DNA of 64,000 bases from Litsea cubeba (GCA_012931725.1 CM022953.1:56831066-56895065), one strand, 5' to 3'; shown: positions 11,758 through 23,153, numbered from the stretch's first letter. A program made the numbers and translations. The notes: generated by a model from the sequence alone, not told the origin.

Positions 11758-14369
11758 CTTGTATTCATTAAACATTTTGAATGTTGCCAATTTCACCTTT
11801 TCAGCCACTGCAATTGCAGTTTGTTCATCATACATTACTTTCAAAGCTAAGGTCACATAGTGCAATTTGTACCTCGGATAAAAAACAACCACCACGAAGA
11901 TCAACATGTTAAGTTTATCTGATTTTCCTCCCCAATATTTATCACATTTTCCGATCATTCTTTCAGCCTTTTGAAACATCATTTGAACACTTCATCTCTT
12001 TTAAAACACATAACAATATGCTCAATTCATGAAAAAAGCTATTTGAAGTGATGTAAGAAGAGGCAGATACCTTCAATGTTAGATCATAAAAGTAACGAAG
12101 AAAAGTCACCAATCTTCTCACGTTAATCCAATCTTGATGCTTAGGCATTCCACCCTCCCCCGCAAGCTCACTAGTTATCTGTGGCTCAAGCTCCTCAAAA
12201 TCTCTCAAATGCTAGTTCAAACTTCTGAGCAGCCTCTAGCATTAGATAAGTAGAGTTCCACCGAGTGCACACATCTAGGCACAACAAACTCTTGCTTTGA
12301 AGTCTTTCGATCTCTACACAATTCTTTGAACTTTTGAATCCTAGAAGGTGAAGCCCTAATGAACTTCACAGCTGCACGAACTCGATCTATTGATGCAATT
12401 GATTCTCTCATGCCTTCAACCACCACTAGATTGACTATATGTGCAGCACATCTCATATGGACATATTCCCCAAGTACTATGCTAGCAAATCTCCTCTTCA
12501 AGTAGTTCACAAGAAGATCATTTGCACTGGCATTATCCACTGTAATAGTGAAAAGCTTCTTGATATCCCATTCCGTTAAGCAGTTCTCAATAACTCTACC
12601 CTCACCTTTGTGACTTCGAATTGTTGTAAAGTTGATAATCTTCTTCTGCAAAGTCCAATCACTGTCAATGAAATGAGCTGTTATGACCATATAGCTTTGT
12701 CTTTGCTTCGAAGTCCACGTGTCTGTGGTTAAAGACACCTTGGAGCCATTGTTTTTAAATATCTTCTTCAGTTTTTTCTTCACTTCCTCATACATATCTA
12801 GGATGTTCTTTCTCACAGTTGGCCTAGAGGGAACCTTCCATCTTGGATTCAATGCCGCAACAAATTCTTTGAAACGAGGATGCTCCACCAATCTGAATGG
12901 CAACTCACACTCAATTATCATACGAGTCATTGCATCACATATGAGCTTTGCATCATACTTCCATGTGGCAACCTCCCCGTACCCTGCTTGAAGTGACAAT
13001 TCAGTTTGTTGACCACTTGCCTTAGGCTTGCGCGGGCATCGAATCCAGTGTTGCCTAGGAGTGGATGTTCCATTCTTTGATGCATGGCACTTGTAGACAG
13101 TCCCACAGTGGTTGCAACTACAAGTCAGCTTATTCTTTGCACGTGTAAATTCACACCATACATCAGACCTAGGTTCTTGTGGTTTTCTTTTTCGCTTTTT
13201 CGGACTAGACGCTTCACTATTTTCAGTATTTTGAGTGCCAATGGGCACAGAACTACCTTCAACACCCCCACCACCACTTTCATCTACTGCCATCATTTCC
13301 TCTTCCAAACCAATGGCATTTTGCCATCTTTCTTCCGAACTAGAGTCAGCTTCAGAGAGCGAGTGGGTGCTACACATCTACAATAGTAAAAATACACGTT
13401 CAAATATATTAACATAAACATTCTAAGTCACTGGGCAGTACCGCAGTACAATGAAGCACTACCAAAAACACTACTAATTACCATAAAACAGGACACTACC
13501 AAAAACACAAAAACACTACCATTCAAAGCCACTGTGACAATATTTATCACAGTCCATACCAATATGCCATAAAAAACAAAACGAAAATGAAATCACAGAA
13601 TAAATGGAATTCTATCGACATATTCATAATTAATACGACAATTATATTGATCAAATCCCATAACCGACCGAAATAACGCACACAGATTGAACAAATCCTA
13701 GAAAACTCAAAACAATTTCAATATAGATACCAGTAGACCAGACGCCAGACCCAGAGGATTCGAAAATGGAACTGCAAAAGTAAAGGGTTTCAAATCAAAA
13801 TGTTACCTTGCTTGTCGACCGTCGTTGGCTCGTCGCAGCAGTTCGCAACTCGCAGGTTCAGGCAACTTGCACTCGCAGGTGAGCAGGTCCAGGCAGCTCG
13901 CACTCGCGCACAGTCGCACTCGCAGGTCCAGCCGTCCAAGTAGCTCGCAGCCTCGCAGGTCCAGGGCCGGCCTCCAGGCAGAGGCAGTTCGCAACCCGCA
14001 CAGTCGCACTCTTGCACTCGCAGACTCGCAGCAGACTTCACTCTTTACTCTTTAGATTCTAAATTAGGGTTTCCCGTTTCCCCTTTCCCATTTGGTCTTT
14101 TACTCTTCTAGTCTTTAAACTATAGTCTATTAGTCTGTGTAAATTACAGTAATACTATACTAATATTATTCTAATAGAGTAATAGTCTGTCTAATACTGA
14201 CATATATATATTTAATTTAAAACATGAAATATAGTTCGGTTTTTCGGTTTAAATTGAAATTATTTTCAAAAATCCGAAACCGAACCGAACACCGAACTTG
14301 CTAAAAACTCAAAACCGAAACCGAACCATAAACCGATAAACCGAACCGAACTTAAGACACATTGAAACT

Positions 14370-15604
14370 GTTATGTATGAGTTCAGATATGGAAATCAGT
14401 ACCATGAGAAAGAGTTCTATTTTGGGCAGCACATTAATTTGAAATAAGGAAAATTAACTGTTGATGAATATACCTCTCGATATCAAGAGTTGGAAATTTT
14501 ATGTGGCCTATGGGAGAGCGATAGGAATGATGGAGCTCGATATATCAAAGGGTTAAGGCCAAGCATACGAGCAAAAGTAAAAATTTGTGAAACCATTCCA
14601 GAAGCATATGAAGAAGCTATTTGTGTCGAGCACATGCTTCAAAAATCTCGCATGTGTCAATCTCAGTCTCAAGAAGAAAGATTTCTGCAAAGATCAAGGG
14701 CCCATACCGTGGAAAGACTTTTTTTCAGGAGAAGATAATCCCACTATTGTCATTCACCGACTCCTTAATACAACTGAGAAGGAAGAAGAAGAATGGAGAC
14801 AAGCTAAGAAATTCCACACGCGGGTAAGAGTCGAAAAAAAATATGCTAATTTGATTATTGACAATGGTAGTGCAATGAATTTTGTCGCACAAGAGGTCAT
14901 TGACAAACTTCATTGGCCAACTGTGAAGCTTTCTAAGCCCTACCAATTCACATGGTCTAATGGTCATGTCATCCCAGTCACTTATAGATGTTTGGTATCA
15001 TTCAAGATGGGCCATTATGAGGACAAAATTTGGTGTGATGTGATTCATATGAATACTTCTCATTATTTTCGGATGTCCATGGCTTTTTGATCGGAAAGTG
15101 TACCATGATAAAGAGGCGAACACATATACCCTTTCGTGGAATGGAAAATGGGTTATGCTCATTCCTATGGCATCGACCACCTCGTCTTCGTCTACATCAT
15201 CACCTTCAACAGAAGAGCCACAGAAAGAGCAAACAGTTGAAACAGAAGTCGTGAGTGCACCACAAGTGAAGCCAAAAGACATCAAGGATGACATCGAAGA
15301 GCAATTTTATGGAAAAGTTGATTTCGTGGGTACAAACAATATTGGTCAAAGCAATGTCAATCAAGCGCCTCAAAGGGTTGAGGAAGAACAAGGAGAAGCA
15401 ACCATTGAAGACTTTGACCGGGTTACCAAACAGAGTGAGCATCCGGTAGATCTTGTTGAAATGCCACTGCCAGATAATCCAATTGGGTCATCGGAAACCA
15501 GATCAATTGTTTTAGAGGTTTCACAAGAACATCAAGTTGTTGACGTCCCTCACATTGACTTCATCTTCAGGGATCAACATTGGCAGCTTGAAGATTGCAC
15601 TTAG
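14370..15604 (+). pseudogene. Chromovirus-like gag-protease remnant without polymerase
   Basis: Translation gives the end of a gypsy gag core ('YTSRYQELEILCGLWESD', 'YIKGLRPSIRAKV', about 14470-14650). A retroviral-type aspartic protease with the catalytic motif IIDNGSAMNF follows at about 14855-14880. A frameshift near 15070-15090 leads into 15098-15604, which starts like the post-protease linker of chromoviruses (YHDKEANTYTLSWNGKW). It then becomes a Ser/Thr/Glu-rich segment of about 140 residues I do not recognise. Reverse transcriptase, RNase H and integrase are absent before the 3' LTR at 15894, so the element needed helpers even before it decayed. Confidence 0.65.
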
Positions 15605-15879
15605 CTATGGCAGATCCTATTGTTGTAGTCTCCTCTCATGGGAAAAGTGTACATCCGAGCTAAATGCAGACATTAGAAGAAGTGACACCTCCCATCTACT
15701 TCTAATTGGAGGAAAAGACTACACTGAAGCTTGTAGGTTACGCAAAGCAAACGTAGACTGCAAGAATATTCTGAAGTTTGTGTGATTTATTTTCGACCCC
15801 GGAGGACCTTTCCCGAACTTGTGGTCAAATTCTCTCCCATACTATCAAGCTGTCAACTTGCCAGCGTCGAGTTTTTTTC

Positions 15880-15893
15880 AAGCGGAGGAGAAT
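15880..15893 (+). other. Polypurine tract
   Basis: AAGCGGAGGAGAAT directly precedes the 3' LTR start TGATGCAG. This is the expected priming site for plus-strand DNA. Confidence 0.6.
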
Positions 15894-16276
15894 TGATGCA
15901 GTACGGAAGGGCCTTGGGCCCACATGATGGACCCAGCCATCCAACCCAGTCCATTGGGTTCAGCCCACAGGCCCAATTGGTTGAGAATCTACTATCGCAT
16001 GCTATTTTTATCTTAAGTTTATTTAATTATGTTTGTTTCTTTTTTTATTGTTTTATTAGGAGTAACAACTTTCTATTTTAGAGTTCTTATTGCATTATAT
16101 ATAGAGAAGCCTTAATTGTATTAGGACATGCTTATTTTCAATCAATTAAAAGATTTCTTTGAGAGTCATCTCTTATGGTTATGGTATTTTTTCCTCTTGT
16201 GCCCTAGTGGCTGAATCCATCATTGGATTCGATCAATCCTTCGGGAGATTGATCTATCTTCGATCGCGGATCCGGG
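15894..16276 (+). mobile_element. LTR copy 2 (3' LTR)
   Basis: Starts TGATGCAGTACGG after a polypurine tract and matches 8668-9048 with scattered changes and a small deletion near 16200. The two LTRs bound the hAT-interrupted gag-protease element. Confidence 0.7.
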
Positions 16277-16661
16277 CTGCGCCAATTTACATAGGGTTTC
16301 AATATCAATGCTTCAAGGACCCATTTTGGTTTCAAACCTCAACGGAGTCACCAAATAGATCATGTGAGTTTAGAGTTGGGTATAACCTATCTTTAGGGCA
16401 TAGATTGTCTTAGATTTACTTCACATACATTCAAGCACCATTACATGAACAGTATTCAAAACCACAACGACCAAATACCAAAGCTGAATATAGCATTAAT
16501 TGACAAATCCCAAAACTGGATAGCATTCACAACATGTAATCAAAGCATTTAATATAAACCCTAGGACCTATACATCACCACAAGCATGTGACTAGGGCTT
16601 CATCATAGCCCTAAGATGGAGAGTTAGTTACTCATGGAGAGAGATTGGTGAAGAATCCTAG
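16277..16661. other. Spacer between inverted LTR copies
   Basis: No open frame of note. It could be the start of the internal region of the inverted third copy, read on the minus strand; the minus strand contains TTGGCGCAG near 16277, which resembles a primer site. Confidence 0.3.
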
Positions 16662-17033
16662 CGATCGAAGATAGATCAGTCTCCCGAAGATTGATCAAAT
16701 CCATGATGGATTAAGCCGCTAGGGCACCCTCACAAGAGGAAAAAATACCATAACCATGAGAGATAACTCTCAAAGAACTCTTTTAATTGATTGAAAATAA
16801 GCATGTCCTAATACAATTAAGGCTTCTCTATATATAATGCAGTAAGAACTCTAAAATAGAAAGTTGCTACTCCTAATAAAACAAGAAACAATCATAATTA
16901 AATAAACTTAAGGTAAAATTAGCATGCCACAGTAGCTTCTTAGCCAATTGGGCCTGTGGGATGAACCCAATGGACTCGGTTGGATGGATGGGTCCATCAT
17001 GTGGGCCCAGGGCCCTTCCGTACTACCTCAGCA
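16662..17033 (-). mobile_element. LTR copy 3, inverted
   Basis: The reverse complement starts TGCTGAGGTAGTACGG and is homologous to the other two copies to TTCGATCG, after which they diverge. It is about 385 bp from copy 2 in opposite orientation. It may be a solo LTR or the end of a second, truncated element. Confidence 0.6.
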
Positions 17034-17401
17034 ACTTCCCACCGTTTGGGTTCACATGCAGTTCAGATCTATGATGCACGGATACTTCAGAATGGGCTAC
17101 GTATCGTGTCGTATCGTATCCAACACTTCACTTTTTATGTGTAAAATCCGTGTCTACAGCGTGTCCTTGCCGTATTTATGCATCATAGGTTCAGATTCTA
17201 GGGTTTGCAAAGATTCCAATGTGTGACTTGACCTGACTCAATTCAACTCAATGAGAGACACGTTGCCCCTGAGTTCGGTTTTCAAATCCTTGGTTGGTAC
17301 CACCCTATGATGCCCAAATACGACAAGGATATGTCATTGACACGCCATGGACATGGATTCTACACGCAAAAAGCGAAGTATCAGATGCGATGTGACGCGA
17401 T

Positions 17402-18542
17402 CAATGTTGAGAAATTCGTTTTGGATGTTGTTTTGGTTTAGCCTCCAAACTGAAATATTTTGGCCGATTCGGGATTTCGGCGAAACGTTTCGGATTTATA
17501 TTTCGAAAAAAATATAAAATATAAAATATAAATATGTAATACATATAGAAAAATATAAGATAAATATCAACAATAAAAAATATGGTTTCATACATTTAGT
17601 TTCTATATAAAAAAAAAAAAAAAACTTAGCCCAGCAGACAAACTGTTGAACCAGCAGGCAACAGTTAAAAAAATAAACCGAGAAAAACATGAATGAGGCC
17701 CAGCACAAAGCCCAGTCCAAAAGGAGGACAAAAGGCAGGTCGGTCCAGATTCTGAATCAGCAGTAGTATAAATAAAAAGCAGTGGGTCACTCAGTCCGGC
17801 CGTAATAAACAGAAATAATAATAATTAAAAAAAGAGCAGCACCAGTACACTACAGGATAAAAGCATGACTGCAGAGACAAAAGGCAGCGATGAATAGAGA
17901 AAGGGCAGCAATACTGCAGAGAGAAAAGTAGGACTGCAGAGAAAAAAAGCAGTAGCAATCTTGATTCTTGAATAAGAAAAAAAACTGTAAGTGAAAACGC
18001 GGAAGAGGAAAGCAAGACAGCAGGTGGGTCCAAAAAAACTGGCAGCTGGGTGGAGCGGCAGTGCCTAGCAGGAGCTGGGTGGAGCAGACGACCAGGGCAG
18101 CAGCAAGAGGTACTTCTTCTCCTATGGCTTTTTTTTTTTTTTTCTGTCAGATGCGCTGAGCAGCAGCAGCTGCATATCGCAGCTTCCTCTTCTTCTTCTT
18201 CTTTACCGATTCAGCAGATTGTCATGGCAGCCGTCTTCATTCTTTTTCACTTCATCGAAGGAAAAGGGGAAAGGGGCTTTGGCGGGTTTTTTACTGACTT
18301 TTAAGTTAGAAAAATTATGTTTTACCCCCTTTAGTTTTTTTCCTTTCAGTTATAAGTTAAAAAATTATGATTACCACCCTCATGTTTTATTTTTTCTATT
18401 TTTAAGGTGCTTTACAGAATTGGCCCGAATTGATCCGAATTCTGGAACGAATTTTTTCCGGAGGGGTATTCGGTTCGGTAGAGGGACCGAACCGAAATTA
18501 TTCGGGAAATTCGGACGAAACGAAACAAATTTTGTAACACTG
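17402..18542. mobile_element. Non-autonomous hAT-like element
   Basis: Ends are CAATGTTGAGAAATTCGTTT and the reverse complement of CAGTGTTACAAAATTTGTTT. The flanks GACGCGAT (17394-17401) and GATGCGAT (18543-18550) form an 8-bp target duplication with one change. Subterminal sequence is rich in TTCGG motifs. No transposase is present. Internal short frames (for example 17791-18033 on the minus strand) are low-complexity. Confidence 0.75.
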
Positions 18543-18550
18543 GATGCGAT

Positions 18551-20513
18551 ACGTTGCCCATTTTGAAGTATCCATGCATCATAGGATACAGCTATGAAAT
18601 TGTGTTTGTGCAAGTTTATGTAAACCTTGTGAAGTTCACATGGATGCATGCCAATCAGCAGTGGTAGAGGGATGGGAAGATTCATTATGAAATTGTGTTT
18701 GAACCCTTGATTTAGGGGCCTTGGAGGAGTTCATATTTCAGATGAGCACCTAATTAGGGGCTAATTCTTTTTTCTTTTTCTTTTATTTTTCCTTTTATTT
18801 TTTGTTAGGGGAGGTGGTTGTGGGTGTAAGCCTGTGAGGAGTTGACTGATCATAGGTGGGCCACATGTCTGTCTTTCTTGACTGCCCCTCAGTCTGCCGC
18901 AAGTGATCTTCACCTGTAACCGTCAAATAGCTCTCTTCTCCCTTTATTTTCTTCAGTTGTTGGACTCTTTGCTTCCATCTCTCTTGGCCTGATGACACGT
19001 GGTAGCCATGTCAGATCTGCGGTCGGGTCCTTTAAAATCCTATTTTAGCTGGGTATCCCATGTACTTTGCTTGAACCCTACTCGTTTACATCCGTGAACC
19101 CAATTGTAAGCTTCCCCACTTCCTAACCTTCAAAATGATGAGATCTCATTCTCCAAGACTATATCCCTAGTTTGGGAATCTGAGGCATCTCTAGAGTGTG
19201 ATACAAGTTCTCACTTTGACGGAGTGCAGTTGGAACTTCATTAATAATTGATATCGTGTAAGATCGGCATTGTTGGTCATACAATAAAATAGTCTGTAAG
19301 TTTCATGTCCTTTAATTTCTTCTGGTCTTTGCATTGCTATTTAATGGCTCTCTTTCTAATTTATTTTGTTGACTGATATAAAGAACTACTATAGAGCTGA
19401 TAATGATGAAAGATTTAATGTCTATTTGCATGAGGAGAAAACGTGGAAAAATGAAGGTAAAGAAAACTGGATAGAAAATTTGCAGTGTTCCACTTCTGTC
19501 AATTGTTTTGTCTACCTATTTCCACAGTCTGAATGGGCCTTTAGTAAATGTGTTTCAGTAGCAATGCTTTTATTTATAATTTTCATCGAGAGAATCTGCA
19601 CTATGTTGGGTGGGAACAGTTTTCCAAAATGAAAATTCAGATTGTCATTAATTATCTTAAAAGATCTTGAATGCTGGCTCTCCATGCGCATTCACTCGTT
19701 CAGGAATGTTATTCTTGAACTTAAAAAAAAAATTGCTTACTCATGCCTGCCTTTTCTGTCTCTGCATTTTGCAACCTAACACCTTAACTGATCTCCTAAT
19801 ATTTGCCAAGTTGGAACATTTTTAGATTTTCACAAATTCCAAAAGCAAGTTTTGAGAATACCTAACATCCTCCAACTAACTGCTCTTCATTTCCACTTCT
19901 GGGCCGGGTAGGTCACCTAATCTATTGTTTCATTTCCTTTAATTCTACATCTCGTCTTATTCAAATTCTTATCAGATATCTTCCATACTCCTCTGTCCTT
20001 CTATTTCCTCAGAATCTCAACTGATTCTTTCTAATTTTGCAATGACAGTGTAAAAGTAATTTTTTTGTTTTGTTTAATTGTTGATGTATGCTTTGGTCAT
20101 ACGTGGATAGAATTTTATGGTTATTTATGTGCCAACAGTTTAGTTTGCTGTATGGTTGGCTTGTTGCTGTGGAAGTCATGGCCACACAATGGATACTAAA
20201 TTGCAAATCATATCCTATCACTTGGAAACTTTTCAGAGATCATTGTTGTTGGAAAGAAAGGAAGATGTCTATTAAGATACCTTTATTTTGATGTTCGGTT
20301 TTGTCTAACCAAGACATGCAGCGACTAGGAGGGAGTTGAGTAGAAGGTGAAGAGAAAGGATTAGGAGGCACAAGATTCATTTTAGCCCTTGTTTGACAAA
20401 CAGAACAGGGTGGGCCCACTGATATAAGAGTAGTGGGGGCAAGTTACGGACCAAAAAATGATGGGAAGTTGTTTGGAAAAACATATCTTAGTGTTTTTTA
20501 TTGTGAAGTGCAG
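18551..20513 (+). other. Intron-like DNA with at most a weak exon
   Basis: There is a possible 62-base exon at 19395-19456 (acceptor CTACTATAG, donor GAAG|GTAAAG; residues ADNDERFNVYLHEEKTW). Its phase does not fit directly with the exon at 7455, so I do not call it. The rest shows no coding signal. Confidence 0.3.
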
Positions 20514-20732
20514 GTGAAGGGCTCTGATACGGGCTATCTATTGCCTCCAACTAGCATGGCTGCTCATGCAGTAGACGATCTCATTGAAGCTATGGACCAA
20601 GAGGAGAAACTTGAGACAGGGAATGCTGCTACAATTCCCACCAATGGAAGAACAGATGATAAAGCAGTCTTACCTTGTCTGCCACCTCCACCTCCACCTC
20701 CTCCTCTAGTCCCTCAGAATGCCTACAACCAG
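20514..20732 (+). CDS. Penultimate exon of an unidentified host gene
   Basis: An acceptor GAAGTGCAG and a donor AACCAG|GTTCAA bound 73 codons that start and end in phase 0. The sequence (VKGSDTGYLLPPTSMAAHAV... ending in eight prolines and LVPQNAYNQ) is regular and clearly protein-like, with an acidic helix (DDLIEAMDQEEKLE) followed by the proline run. I do not recognise the family. The phase and reading agree with the terminal exon at 21871. Proline-rich plus acidic C-termini suggest a nuclear or scaffold protein, but that is only inference. Confidence 0.6.
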
Positions 20733-20889
20733 GTTCAATCATTACTTACCATTCTTGAATTGGTGGTGCACTGTTCTTGATTTTGTAAATGTGCTGTTCT
20801 TGATTGAATGGGCGGGCATTCTGTCCCTGATTTTACATGCTCTTTCATGGTTGCCTTTATAATATATGTATATATATATATATATATTT

Positions 20890-21042
20890 GGGAGGCGCTC
20901 TTGTGAGAGACACTCTCACCTTATCATGAGAGATAAGGTGGGGGCCCTCACATCAATATCCAATGTCAACAATTTAAATGTGAGGGCCCCCACATTTATC
21001 TCTCATAATAAGGTGAGAGTGCCTCTCACAAGAGCACCTCCC
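20890..21042. mobile_element. MITE, Mutator-like, copy 1
   Basis: A 153-bp element with long inverted repeats (GGGAGGCGCTCTTGTGAGAG and its near-complement). It is flanked by TATATATTT on both sides (20881-20889 and 21043-21051). A 9-bp duplication fits Mutator-type MITEs, but the flank is low-complexity AT, so the duplication is weak evidence. Confidence 0.6.
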
Positions 21043-21051
21043 TATATATTT

Positions 21052-21447
21052 ATATGGGAGTGCCACACAGTGCCCGGGCGTTTTTTAGGAGAAAAGGCTC
21101 CCTCTAGTTGGGCCCACTGGGATGCATGATGTTCAAAGTCTATTAGATGGAAAGATCCATTTGAGGGCTACCAATATACAAAAAATCTTGAGTCCATAAG
21201 ATCATCCTAACCTTTTGATCCATAGATGCATCATTTTATTATGATTTTAATCCAACGGTGAGGAAAAGTTGGATGAGTGTCAAACTTGGATTTGTGACTA
21301 TTCGAGGAGAGGGGGTGTAAAAAGACTAGATCGACTCCGGGGGGGGGGGGGTGAAAAGACCAGATCGACTCTATGGGCCCCATGATAAAAAAAAAAAAGA
21401 GGGGTCGAAAAAGGGCGTTTTTTCAGAATTTCCCATATATATACATG
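21052..21447. other. Possible further MITE with G-run
   Basis: Begins ATATGGGAGTGCC and ends TTTCCCATATAT, with GGGCG followed by a T-run on one side and its complement on the other. It holds a near-duplicate block (about 21315-21378, AGATCGACTC) interrupted by a 13-base G run at 21339-21351 and an A run. No gene. Confidence 0.35.
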
Positions 21448-21570
21448 GAGATGCTCTCACCTTACTATGAGAGATAAGGAGGGGGCCCTCACATCCATGT
21501 CCAATGCCAACAACTTAAATGTGAGGATCTCTCATAGTAAGGTGAGAGATGCTCTCCTAGGAGCATCTCC
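21448..21570. mobile_element. MITE, copy 2 of the 20890 family
   Basis: It shares CTCTCACCTTA, GAGAGATAAGG, GGGGGCCCTCACATC and their complements with 20890-21042. Ends are GGAGATGCTC and GAGCATCTCC. A partial repeat of the right end (GGGAGCATCTCCCT) follows at about 21582. Confidence 0.6.
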
Positions 21571-21710
21571 CTGTTGTAGATGGGAGCATCTCCCTATTGT
21601 AGATTATGCCAAATACGTACCTGATTCGACAATCCTGGTCCATTTGGTTAAGAGCCTGAAATAACGGTTATGTTTGATGTGGAACTGGCCAATGTTATTT
21701 TGATTGATAG

Positions 21711-21737
21711 TTTTTTTTTTTTTTTTTTTTTTTTTTT
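21711..21737 (+). repeat. Poly-T tract
   Basis: 27 consecutive T in the intron between the two host-gene exons. It could be the tail of a minus-strand retroposon, but nothing next to it is recognisable. Confidence 0.8.
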
Positions 21738-21870
21738 GCACTAGTGGATTTCCTCGTGAAGTGGAATCCCAGCATTACACAAACATGCTCATAATGTTAT
21801 TTTCTAGTGATCTCGAAATGGGTTTTGACCTAATGCTTAGCTGATCTTTTTTTACATTTTATTGTCACAG

Positions 21871-21966
21871 TATGAAGGTGAAGATGAGGATGTGGATGTA
21901 GGTGACCTTGCCGTGGACATGGGAGATGCAGATATCAATAGTGAAGTGGAAATCGTGCATATGTAA
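21871..21966 (+). CDS. Terminal exon of the unidentified host gene
   Basis: After a good acceptor (TTTATTGTCACAG) an open frame in phase 0 encodes a very acidic tail (YEGEDEDVDVGDLAVDMG ... EIVHM) and stops at TAA 21964-21966. It joins in frame to the exon at 20514-20732. The intron of about 1.1 kb between them holds two MITE copies. Upstream exons are uncertain. The pair is the best candidate for a real cellular gene in the window. Confidence 0.6.
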   Translation, partial: YEGEDEDVDVGDLAVDMGDADINSEVEIVHM

Positions 21967-22746
21967 ATAATCTTATCTTTTAATCTGTAAATGACCCAAC
22001 AAAGATCATGCAAGCTATTGATGTAGACATTTTTGTCCGATATATCTGGCAATAGTGAATTTAGTTTTGTGGCCTTTAGTTGTGCCACATTTTCTGAATA
22101 TTCTTTTACTCTCCTTTTATTCACTTGTATTGTCGGAGGATTTGGAACTAGTGATAAAATGGTCCAGATCTGCCTCATGTATGTGATACTCGGATGGATG
22201 CTTTAGTAACAAATGCAGGCAGGACAATGCAACTGCAAGGTCTATACAATTGCCTTGTTAATGTATTACTTGCATTATTGAATTTGATAATGTAGAAAAA
22301 GCATAGCAAACCTTGTACCATTTGATAAGACATTCACAAAGCTTAAAGCCTTGCAATGTCAAAAAGTGAGAAATTTTGGGACCTACTAATATTTGAAATA
22401 ATTGGGATAGAGCTACAGTAAAACCTATAATTGTGTAAAAAGTGACTCAATTTCTATGAAGAGCTTCCAAAAGTTTGTATAAAGAACTCCAATAAATCCT
22501 GTTATTTCTATCAACACATGGTGGTGATTGCTGCCGCCTCTTCTGTAGTGAACGACCATCTTGTTGTTTTTCTTTTTGAATTTAGTGTTGAGTTTATATA
22601 CATTTTACAGTGTTGATGTTTTGTGGGCCTGTTTGGATACTTGTAAACTGAAAACAGCCAACTGAAATTCACGTGTAAAACAGCCGGTGGTGCGTCTGTA
22701 TAAACTGAGCACTGCATCATGAGACTTGCGTTTACCACGGTGACCT

Positions 22747-23116
22747 ATCCCCCGGCCATTTGTTACTGCCAGCTAGCATTGGAAGAGTCGAGGACATTTT
22801 GATGGAATCGAATGTGAAGTCAAGCTCTGTGGGTACCTCTTGGGGTCCAATTAACTATTCATGGGGCTAGCATTGGAAGGGGGGGGGGGGGGAATGATCC
22901 CCCGGCCATTTGTTACTGCCAGCTAGCATTGGAAGAGTCGAGGACATTTTGATGGAATCGAATGTGAAGTCAAGCTCTGTGGGTACCTCTTGGGTCCAAT
23001 TAACTATTCATGGGGCTAGCATTGGAAGAGTTGAGGACAGGTCATTTTGATGGAATCGAATGTGAAGTCAAGCTCTGTGGGTACCTCTTGGGTCCAATTA
23101 ACTATTCATGGGGCCC
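22747..23116 (+). repeat. Tandem duplications with G-run
   Basis: A 150-bp unit starts at 22747 and again at 22897. A core of about 93 bp beginning GCTAGCATTGGAAGAGT occurs at 22772, 22922 and 23015. The first unit ends in a run of 14 G at 22879-22892. The third copy has a small GGTC insertion. Confidence 0.85.
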
Positions 23117-23153
23117 AATTTTACTGACCTGTTTGAAATTTAGAAGAAACATA

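Larger units (their letters stand above)
9821..13377 (-). pseudogene. hAT transposase with BED zinc finger, interrupted
   Basis: Translation starts at 13377 (MCSTHSLSEADSSSEE). A BED-type zinc finger follows at roughly residues 72-118 (W.EFTR..., C-N-H-C, then H and C), which would bind the transposon ends. The catalytic core starts with 'VSLTTDTWTSKQRQSYM' at about 12730 and continues through 'TVDNASAND' and 'HMRCAAHIVNLVV', typical hAT RNase H-fold motifs. The frame breaks near 12210 and resumes as 11963-12208 and 11758-11982. It is then split by a 1353-bp transposon and ends in the hAT dimerisation domain at 9950-10375 ('WWKINSSRFPILSVIARDLL', 'SSESAFSTGGRVLD'). Breaks and the insertion make it inactive, but it was once autonomous. 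Confidence 0.85.
9050..14352 (-). mobile_element. hAT transposon, damaged, with a nested hAT
   Basis: The element encodes a minus-strand hAT transposase and has ends rich in the motif ACCGAA and its complement (9068-9200 and 14230-14352). It starts near TAGGGGTGG. The right end does not show the matching inverted repeat and stops where the retrotransposon gag remnant resumes, so that end seems deleted. Short repeats (AGGCAGATATAATCAAATAC, 9686-9765) and a GC-rich stretch of GCACTCGCAGG repeats (13820-14030) lie inside the two ends, as is common for subterminal binding regions of hAT transposases. Confidence 0.7.

Noticed and set aside
19366..19632. Frame containing ADNDERFNVYLHEEKTW
   Set aside because: A 62-base exon is possible, but its phase does not fit with the other exons and the family is unknown; kept only as a note.
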